Source of the DNA: Chitinophagales bacterium
Lineage (GTDB): Bacteria; Bacteroidota; Bacteroidia; Chitinophagales; Saprospiraceae
DNA length: 44,325 bases
Direction of reading: 5' to 3'
Assembly: GCA_022360175.1 (NCBI GenBank)
Contig: JAKSDI010000241.1
Coordinates: 1 to 44,325, forward strand
The notes under the pieces were generated by a model, which saw nothing but the letters and a program-made list of their open reading frames with translations, searched no databases and was not told the DNA's origin. A program made the translations under genes and the position numbers. Within the stretch, counting starts at the first letter, position 1. Every line of letters starts with the position of its first letter. Positions 8,501 through 15,300 of this stretch are shown here, piece by piece.

Positions 8501-9449
8501 CTTTGTTGATTCTGATGATATGTTGGAAGTAATCTGGCAAGAAGTGCTTTATGATGATACCATTACGCTGGGGGTAGAACCGGAGATATTGGTCAATCCG
8601 GGAGATAATAGTTTTTATCTGGTATCGATGACAGATATCTATGGTTGTGTACAGATTGATAGTATAGAAGTTGACTATAACGAAATCCTGACTTTTTTAG
8701 CTGCTTCTACACCCGCATGTTTAGGAGATACTGTCCAGATAGAAGTAATTAATCTGACAGATGCATCCCTTACATATATTTGGAGTCCTATAGATGATAT
8801 ACTGGAAGGTGAAAACACTTCTACTATTTTGATAAGCCCTGATGAAGATGAAGTATACACGGTTAATATCACCAATGAAGATGGTTGTAGTATAATGGAA
8901 AGTACACAAGTACAGGTCGCTAGTGAATTGCCACCACTCATGATAACAGCTGATCCTGATGTGCTTTATTCTGTAGGAGAGGTGCAATTGGAAGCCACAT
9001 ATGATGCTGGTTATTCCTATTTTTGGCAACCTTCTTCTGGCTTGAATAATATCACAATTTTCAACCCTACTGCAAGAGTTGATAGTACAGTTACCTATAT
9101 GTTGGATATTACGGATGAGGAGGGCTGTATGAATCAGGCTACTATTACGCTAACACTTTTTGCAGACTGTTTGCCACCGTATATTTACGTGCCCAATGCT
9201 TTTACACCTAATGGTGATAATTTAAATGATGAATTATTAGTACAGGGAGGGATAATTGATGAGTTATACTTTGCTATATACAACCGATGGGGACAGTTGG
9301 TATTTGAAACAAATGATCCTGCAATTGGATGGGATGGTACATTTAAAGGAGAAGACCTGGCGCCAGATGCATATGCTTACTATCTGGAGGTGAGTTGTTT
9401 TAATGGCGAAGTATATTTTGAAAAAGGTAATATTTCACTGATTAGATAA
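5592..9449 (+). CDS. Secreted PKD-domain protein with T9SS type B sorting domain
   Basis: 1285 aa. A signal peptide (residues 1-23, cut near QAKA) is followed by 'THIVGGEMNYTCLG', the hallmark start of a large family of Bacteroidota surface proteins, with ITLTIFRDC close behind. The middle consists of repeated immunoglobulin/PKD-like beta-sandwich units about 80-110 residues long (for example 'VYTFSDTGLYNVMLIV' and 'HLYSEPGTYEVTITL', which are PKD endings, and several 'CPGTVVALNP' or 'CLGDTVQIEV' starts). The last 93 residues are the CHU_C type B sorting domain: VPNAFTPNGDNLNDEL ... YNRWGQLVFE ... GWDGTFKGE ... YLEV. Export should be by Sec, then the type IX system, to the cell surface. The role is probably adhesion or scaffolding. 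It is followed after 7 bases by the C1 peptidase, so both are likely co-transcribed. No PorP/SprF partner lies beside it. Confidence 0.88.
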   Translation: MVVQKRNIASVIMLLLFCLQAKATHIVGGEMNYTCLGDDQYEITLTIFRDCFNGNPNAWFDDPASIGVFDANNVLLEEILIPLMNNDTLEPVLTSECLVVPPNVCVHTTTYTTVVELPPIAGGYQLAYQRCCRNQTIVNIVDPLDTGATYGVTISEEALNECNSNPKFQQWPPIYICVNEPIVFDQSAIDQDGDSIVYSLCTPLSGADPAIPQPQPPNNPPYAPISWVNPPYGVDNMLNGAPGGVPLEIDPQTGLLTGLPNTIGQFVVGICVEEYRNGELISTTRRDFQYNVGLCGEASAAFIAPEVQCGSLSVVFDNQSEGSSDYIWYFNDPGNPGVTSTAANPVYTFSDTGLYNVMLIVAPGEVCEDTAYQEVYLQNNTLDVSFELDQGPCSDSVIISAMDLSIDSFTNIESWAWVLTPDGSFSAEQNPEFVITESGNYMLSLTVTNDIGCSQTLSEGFVINLIEEDLVADTLVACQGDQVQLNPVQEGNYEFLWQENTEFDDLSNPNPSITANETQSYHVTITDALSGCEAEQSITVFVPEPVIAEAPQDTTTCLQELWLHATSNTGIQYIWSSNADFSFIIGETDSLLATPQGATTYYLLVRDEYGCYSTDSVTIEGNAVDIIATSQQAICPGDFGAVAVVNLDEEDILEISWTPTDNIVAGENNSTAFLFLTEPGAYPMFVEVSNQYGCSTLDSTVITLIDTTDQTPFLMDVQCSSYNVLFTSSSVNAPFYIWSFGDPNDPNAMAVGESVSHLYSEPGTYEVTITLSSFIQCPDTIVQEITVQDPSIAPDFDWEIVNCSDSITIQFNDLSVNEQSEIIEWEWTIGTTVLDEQNPIVVFDEDQELTAQLMILSDDGCQDSIEQLIPIEIPQIDLPDTLIVCPGTVVALNPSASEEFTYLWSPEAYFADPTIINPLVELESSETFSVVATSQNGDCILERNIYAFVPPDFSYDLPSDTTLCEEEFLLFVDSDDMLEVIWQEVLYDDTITLGVEPEILVNPGDNSFYLVSMTDIYGCVQIDSIEVDYNEILTFLAASTPACLGDTVQIEVINLTDASLTYIWSPIDDILEGENTSTILISPDEDEVYTVNITNEDGCSIMESTQVQVASELPPLMITADPDVLYSVGEVQLEATYDAGYSYFWQPSSGLNNITIFNPTARVDSTVTYMLDITDEEGCMNQATITLTLFADCLPPYIYVPNAFTPNGDNLNDELLVQGGIIDELYFAIYNRWGQLVFETNDPAIGWDGTFKGEDLAPDAYAYYLEVSCFNGEVYFEKGNISLIR

Positions 9450-9456
9450 TAACATA

Positions 9457-10554
9457 ATGAAGAAGCAATTATTATTGTTGGCGATTATTTGTTTTGTAAG
9501 CCAACTATCAGCCCAGTATCATTTTGATACCAAAGAAAACCTGGAATGCACAGCAATCAAGAATCAGCAACGTACAGGAACTTGTTGGAGCTTTTCAACA
9601 GTATCTTTTCTTGAAGCTGAACTGTTGAGAATGGGAAAGGAAGAATATGATCTTTCGGAAATGTTTATCGTGAGAAACATATACAAAGATAAAGCCCGCA
9701 ACTACGTACTGCGCCAGGGTAAGGCCAACTTCAGTCAGGGAAGCCTTAATCATGATGTCATTCGCGCCTTAAAAATGGGAGGTATTGTTCCTGAATCTGT
9801 TTACTCAGGAAAATTACCAGGGGAAGACATGCATGATCATAGCGAAATGGAACGCGCCTTGAAAGGAATGTTGGATGGTATTCTGAAAGGTAAAAAACTG
9901 AGTAATAAATGGCAGGGAGCCTTCGAGAGTGTGATGGATAATTACATCGGAGAGGTACCAGAGCAATTTACATATAAAGGAAAGAGTTATACTCCAACTT
10001 CTTTTGCAAAAGAATTGGGGATCAATCCTGATGATTATGTGACTTTAACTTCTTTCACCCATCATCCTTTTTATGAATCGTTTATATTGGAAATTCCTGA
10101 TAATTATTCCAATGGGAGCTACTACAATTTGCCATTAGACGAGCTGCAGGCTATTGTTGACTATGCCTTAAAGAATGGCTATACCGTTGCCTGGGATGGA
10201 GATGTAGGTGAAAAAGGCTTTAGCGCAGGAAAAGGTATTGCTGTGATGCCTGCCGATTCAAAAATCGAAGATCCTTTTGCTAAACCAGTAAAAGAAATGA
10301 AAGTAACGGCAGACTTGCGCCAGGCATCTTTCGAAAGTTATGCTACCACAGATGATCACCTGATGCACCTGACAGGTATATCAAAAGATCAAAATGGGAC
10401 TAAATATTATGTCACTAAAAACTCCTGGGGAGAAATCAGCCCTTACAAAGGATTTTTACATATGTCTGAATCTTACTTCAGAATGAAAACGGTAGGAGTT
10501 ATGGTACATAAAAGCGCAATCCCTCAGGATATTGCAGCTAAGCTATCTCTATAA
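9457..10554 (+). CDS. Secreted papain-family (C1) peptidase, bleomycin hydrolase/aminopeptidase C-like
   Basis: 365 aa with a signal peptide (MKKQ then a hydrophobic stretch, cut after SAQ near residue 20). The papain-like catalytic set is complete: oxyanion Gln37 and nucleophile Cys43 in 'NQQRTGTCWSFS', His304 in 'HLMHLTG', and Asn322 in 'KNSWGE'. The segments 'TSFTHHPFYE' and 'GYTVAWDGDVGEKGF' are typical of the aminopeptidase C / bleomycin hydrolase group (C1B). That group is usually cytosolic and somewhat longer (about 450 aa); this one is shorter and exported, to the periplasm or beyond. It lies 7 bases after the 1285-aa T9SS protein, probably in one operon. Whether it processes that protein is unknown. 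Confidence 0.88.
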   Translation: MKKQLLLLAIICFVSQLSAQYHFDTKENLECTAIKNQQRTGTCWSFSTVSFLEAELLRMGKEEYDLSEMFIVRNIYKDKARNYVLRQGKANFSQGSLNHDVIRALKMGGIVPESVYSGKLPGEDMHDHSEMERALKGMLDGILKGKKLSNKWQGAFESVMDNYIGEVPEQFTYKGKSYTPTSFAKELGINPDDYVTLTSFTHHPFYESFILEIPDNYSNGSYYNLPLDELQAIVDYALKNGYTVAWDGDVGEKGFSAGKGIAVMPADSKIEDPFAKPVKEMKVTADLRQASFESYATTDDHLMHLTGISKDQNGTKYYVTKNSWGEISPYKGFLHMSESYFRMKTVGVMVHKSAIPQDIAAKLSL

Positions 10555-10559
10555 AATTA

Positions 10560-10617
10560 TTGTAGTCCGCTAATTACATAAATAATTCGTGACATTCGTG
10601 TAATTAGTGGACTACAA
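10560..10617. terminator. Bidirectional terminator-like palindrome built from the dispersed repeat
   Basis: TTGTAGTCCGCTAATTACA (10560-10578) and TGTAATTAGTGGACTACAA (10599-10617) are reverse complements except for one base, with a 20-base loop. It sits exactly between the convergent C1 peptidase and TrmH-like genes, and its right arm contains the TrmH stop codon. Its inner part (10585-10612) is related to the repeats at 299-337 and 502-540. It is probably a shared transcription end as well as a copy of that repeat family. Confidence 0.6.
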
Positions 10618-11142
10618 TAGTTTTTCCAACAGGCTATACACGCCTATTCCACTTGCCATCGCTACATTCATAGAGGTATTAATTCCATACATTGGGATGT
10701 GAATACTCTGCTGGCAATAGACTAGTACTTCATCAGAAACACCATGAGATTCATTGCCAATGACGAGAACAATAGGAGAGGGGGGAGTAAATGTTGTAAT
10801 GGGAATGCTTTGCTCTGTAACTTCAAGTGCTACCAAATTGGTTTTATTGGATAGTATTTCCAATTCATCTGAGCTTAAGAATGAATGAGGTACATAATCC
10901 AAAGTAGATCGGGCAACTCGTTTTAGCTTTCGGTTTTTAAGAATACTTTCCTCTGTATTGTAAAACCATAGATGCGATAGCCGAGCAGCATCTGCCAGCC
11001 TAAAGAGCATACCGATATTTTGAGGATCGTCTAATTGATCTGCAAGGATGGATACAGGATGACGATTCTCGTGGATAGAGGCTATTGTATCTGCTAATTT
11101 ATCGGGTCGTTCATCCCTGAAGGTAAGTTGTCGATCTGCCAT
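10612..11142 (-). CDS. TrmH/SpoU-family RNA 2'-O-methyltransferase
   Basis: 176 aa from ATG 11142. All three SpoU motifs are present: motif 1 'DDPQNIGMLFRLADA' with the conserved Asn and Arg, motif 2 'VLVIGNESHGVSDEVL', and motif 3 'IHIPMYGINTSMNVAMASGIGVY'. Together they form the knotted SAM-binding site. The enzyme methylates a ribose 2'-OH in tRNA or rRNA; which RNA and position cannot be read from the sequence. The frame extends upstream to a TTG at 11211 (199 aa), but those 23 codons run through the strong terminator hairpin at 11178-11234, and the family usually begins close to the RQLTF segment, so I prefer 11142. It follows the SprF-like gene on the same strand, separated by that terminator. 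Confidence 0.88.
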   Translation of the reverse strand: MADRQLTFRDERPDKLADTIASIHENRHPVSILADQLDDPQNIGMLFRLADAARLSHLWFYNTEESILKNRKLKRVARSTLDYVPHSFLSSDELEILSNKTNLVALEVTEQSIPITTFTPPSPIVLVIGNESHGVSDEVLVYCQQSIHIPMYGINTSMNVAMASGIGVYSLLEKLL

Positions 11143-11177
11143 GTTTGATGTCCAGTGTTCAAAAAACAGAAGATTAG

Positions 11178-11234
11178 AAGGCTTAGGGTAGTTTACGCTT
11201 GCGCTTTGCAATCCATTAAACTACCCTAAGTCTT
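11178..11234 (-). terminator. Intrinsic terminator of the sprB/sprF-like operon
   Basis: CTTAGGGTAGTTTA (11182-11195) and TAAACTACCCTAAG (11217-11230) are perfect reverse complements; four further pairs, one of them G-U, lengthen the stem to 18. The loop is 21 bases. Read on the minus strand the stem is followed within about 10 bases by a run of six T. It lies between the SprF-like stop and the TrmH-like gene. Confidence 0.75.
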
Positions 11235-11253
11235 ATACTAAACTAAACACTTC

Positions 11254-12318
11254 CTAGAAATTAGGACAGTCAACAGTATAACGAGATTTACTAGGATGTA
11301 TGTAAATAAACGATAATTCAAAGGCACCTCTGGAATTGTTTGCTGTATTTAGTACAGAGGTGGTAACATCATAGCTAAGGCCGATATTCCAGCGTTCCAT
11401 TTCCAGGAAGGTAGTAAAAACAACAGCATCCATACCAATACCTTCTTCCAACTGATTGGTAAGATGGGCCCAGGCTCCCGCACGAATGGCTACTTCTCTC
11501 CAGTCGCGATTAGAATAGCGAAGATTACCTCCTGCAGCAATACTTAAGTGTGTATTTTGTCCCATTACGGCTACTGCTGGCAATATGCTAATTTCTCTGC
11601 TTAAAGGGATTTCACCTCCTGCATTGGCTACCCAGCGGCGGTGTAGAACATCATCTCCATTTTCAAGAAAAGAAATACTAGGAGCATTCAAATGATGGAA
11701 GGCACCACCAGCATAAATGCTTAGGTTGTCATCAAATAAAATATACCATAAGATACCTGCATTAAAATCCAGGTATAGATCAGTAGATTGTTTATCGAAA
11801 GATTCACCAGTAGAACTACCAAAATCTACTACACCATCTTCTGCATTAAACTGATTGCTGAACCAAAGCTTTTGCCAGTTGAGATTGTGCTGCCCAAAAC
11901 CTAATTGAGCTCCAGCTATCAAATATTGATCATAGGGTGTATAACCACTACCACCAAGTTTTTTTAGAAAAGAAAGTCCGGCATTCGCCTTGGTACGGGT
12001 GAAATCACCTTCTCCAGCTTCATCTCTTAAAGCGCTGAAACCAAAACCAAAATAATCTCCTTTCTTTTGCACTTTCTGGCGCATATCAAAGCTGACTGCC
12101 AATGTGCGAAAAGCATTATCCTGCAAGATACTTGAGTAAGCATCTCGATAATTGGCGATGAACCTCCATTGCCCTTCATAGACACCAATCATAGCTGGAT
12201 TAAGTTCTATTGGACTGGCATAAAATTGGGAAAAACGAGGATCTTGAGCCTCTAATTTTTGAGGCAGGTAAATTCCTAAAATTGTTAATAGGCTGAACAG
12301 TGTAAATGTTAAACGCAT
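11254..12318 (-). CDS. PorP/SprF family T9SS-associated outer-membrane protein
   Basis: 354 aa. A signal peptide ending near LEAQ (residue 25) is followed by 'DPRFSQFYASPIELNPAMIGVYEGQWRF', the diagnostic N-terminus of the PorP/SprF family. The rest is alternating beta-strands of an outer-membrane barrel, ending with 'NIGLSYDVTTSVL' and 'GAFELSFIYIHP'. In Flavobacterium johnsoniae, SprF is needed for secretion of the adhesin SprB, and SprF-like genes sit next to genes for proteins with type B sorting domains. Here it starts 40 bases after the stop of the 1837-aa type B protein, so the pair is the same arrangement and this protein is the likely dedicated partner. The gene ends before a strong terminator. 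Confidence 0.92.
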   Translation of the reverse strand: MRLTFTLFSLLTILGIYLPQKLEAQDPRFSQFYASPIELNPAMIGVYEGQWRFIANYRDAYSSILQDNAFRTLAVSFDMRQKVQKKGDYFGFGFSALRDEAGEGDFTRTKANAGLSFLKKLGGSGYTPYDQYLIAGAQLGFGQHNLNWQKLWFSNQFNAEDGVVDFGSSTGESFDKQSTDLYLDFNAGILWYILFDDNLSIYAGGAFHHLNAPSISFLENGDDVLHRRWVANAGGEIPLSREISILPAVAVMGQNTHLSIAAGGNLRYSNRDWREVAIRAGAWAHLTNQLEEGIGMDAVVFTTFLEMERWNIGLSYDVTTSVLNTANNSRGAFELSFIYIHPSKSRYTVDCPNF

Positions 12319-12358
12319 ATGCCGTTAAATTTTATTCTTGTGAGTTGCTTTTTATAAT

Positions 12359-15300
12359 TTATCGGATCAGAGTGGATTCACCAAAATAAAGTTCTTCCAT
12401 CCCATCTTCATAAGTTACCAATAATTGCCATATATAAGTGCCTCCACTTATTGCTTCGCCACGATAAGTTCCATCCCAACCTACGCTGGAGTCATTCACA
12501 TTGAAGTCACGAGCTTCATAAAGTAATTCTCCCCATCTGTCGAAGACCTGGAAATACTGGACTACAGTACCTTGACGCCCGTGTACCATTAATACGTCAT
12601 TCATATTATCGCCATTCGGGGTGAAACCCGTAGGTACTGCTACTACCCGAGGTTTATCAACATAGACATGTACTTTGTCAGTATCTTCACATCCGTTTTC
12701 ATCTATACCATATAATTGATAAAGTATAGATACTTGTGGAGTGGAAGTGGTGTTGTCACAATTGACACAACTAAGGGTTCCTTCATAAGGAGCTTCCCAG
12801 ACGAAATCTACCAGGCCTACTGCATTTTCAGCCTCACCATAAAGGCGAATACTATCACCAAGTACAATTGTATAGCTAGCCAATCCAGCATCTACACTGA
12901 ACTCTGGTGGATTATTTAAACTTACATTTTCTACTGTAATACAGCCATTAGCGTCCTGAACAAAAACGTGATAATCACCTGCTTCGAGCGCTATAAGTGA
13001 GCTGCTGCCAGAGAAAAAGTCACCATCAAGGCTATAACGATATGGTATGGTTCCTCCTCCTACATCAACTATAATAGATCCATCAGAAAAGTCAAAACAG
13101 CTAGGATCAGTAAGTTCAAAGCTGGTAGTAAGCGGTTCTGGTTGCTCAATATTGGCAGTAATGGTTTCAGTACATCCATTTTGATCGGTAACCGTCAATT
13201 CATAGATTCCGGCTGATAATCCTGACTGTCCGCTTTGCGTACTACCATTAGACCATAGATAATTATAGCTGGCTACTCCTCCTTTTACTCCTGCCATTAC
13301 ACTACCTCCCTGGCTACCAAAGCAAGGCGTATCTTCTGTCTCAAAATCAATTGTTAATGCTTCAGGTTCTGTTATAGATGTAGTTAATATGGCAAAACAT
13401 CCGGTGTTATCACTCACTGTAACACCATAGTCACCTGCAGTAAGATTTGAAGCCAGGGCTTGCACCTGTCCATCGCTCCATAAGTAGGTGAATGGTGCAA
13501 ACTCGCCGGATACATTTACTACTTCGGCATTACCGGAATTTTCTCCAAAACAAAGAACATCAGCAGTTTCAATATTGAATGTAATAGGAGATGGTTCCTG
13601 CAACGTACGGGTACGGACCTGTTCACATCCTTGTGGACTGGTCACTGTAACACTATAGGTTACACCGCCTTCCAGGCCTTCTGCTGTAGCCCCCGTTGCA
13701 CCTGTACTCCAGTTGATTGTATAATCATCAATATCTGCACCACCGCCACCAGAAACCTGGTTAATTCCAAGGCGGCCGTCCTGATATCCGTTACAACTTG
13801 GAGGAGTATCAATAATTAAGAAATCTATTGCCTCCAAATCGATAGGAGTGAAAGATGCGGTAGCAATACATCCGTTTTCATCCATAACAGTCAGTGTATA
13901 TGGCAAAGAATCTAAGTCAGTAGCTAAAGCATTTGTTTGACCGTTACTCCATTCGTAGCTATAGTTATTACCTGTGCCACCAGAAGCAGTAGCTAATACT
14001 TCATTTTGCTGTTCGCCTGCACATCCCATTTGTGTTTGCTCAAAAGTAAGGGCAACAGCTTCAGCAGGCTCACCTACATCTGTATTTGCAGTTAGCACAC
14101 AATCATTATCATCAGTAATGGTAATATCATAATTTCCTGCTGATAAGCCGGTAGCAGTTTGTGTCACTTGACCATCTTCCCACATGTAGTTATATGGAGC
14201 AACACCTCCTGTTATCTGAGCAGTAGCAGTACCATCATCACTGCCATTACAAAGGGCATCTTCTACATCAAACCCAATATTTAAAACTTCGGGTTCATCA
14301 ACATCGGCTATGGCAGTAATCTCACAACCGTTTTCATCAGTTACTACTACATTATAGCTGCCGATTTCCAGCATGATAGCAGTTTGCCCAGTTTGAGAAA
14401 GGTTGTCATCCCACTGGTAGGTATAATTGCCATTGCCTCCTGAAATATATATAGTAGCACTACCCGTATTACCACCATTACAGAGAACACTTGTTGTGCT
14501 TACAGAATCTACGACTAATTCAACAGGAGTATTTACATCAACGCAACTAACTTTCTGACATCCATTCGCATCTTCTATTGTCACACAATAGGTGCCAGGT
14601 ATCAACCCACTGAGGTCATTCCCGCTTTGACTATTGCTCCAGCTTAAAGTGAGAGGAGGTGTTCCACCAGAAGCAGTTGCCTGTATTGCTCCGTCAGCAG
14701 TACCAGAACAGCTAGCAGGAGTTACATTAAAGCTTATATCAATAGAATCAGGCTGTGTTAAGGTAAAACTAGCATCTCCTATACAACCTTCTCCGTCCAT
14801 TACCGTTACCAGGTAGTCATTTGCCGAAAGGCCAGACGCTGTACTAGTCATAATTGGAGGAGTCGTATTCCATTCAAAGGAGAAGTTTCCATCACCCCCA
14901 TTTGCGGAAGCGGAAAGAATACCATTATTCCCATCATAACAATCCAGCGGCTGATCCAGTGCAATAGCTACTTCAATGCTATCAGGTTGGTTAATAGTGA
15001 AAGATACGGTATCCTGACAACCAACATTATCTTCTACAACAGCCTGATAATTACCAGCCGCTAAGCCCGTAAAATTACCATCCATTTGAGGTGCCGGATT
15101 GCTGATCAGATAATAGCTATATGGAGTAATTCCATTCATTGCACTAATGGATGCACTACCATCTGTGGCCTCATAGCAAGATGCATCTTCTGGTGTAGCC
15201 GTCAAACTGGCAATTAACGAACAGTTGCCATAAGTACAGCTACTAGAGCCAATTAATACCCCACAATTGAGTGGTGCCCCATTTAGGAAAACCCTTACTT

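Noticed and set aside
11143-11211. N-terminal extension of the TrmH-like protein from TTG 11211
   Set aside because: It would translate through the strong terminator hairpin and lies outside the conserved domain.
12917-15211. Repeats considered as a CRISPR array
   Set aside because: They are diverged coding repeats in frame with the adhesin, with no constant short repeat and spacers; no cas genes are present.
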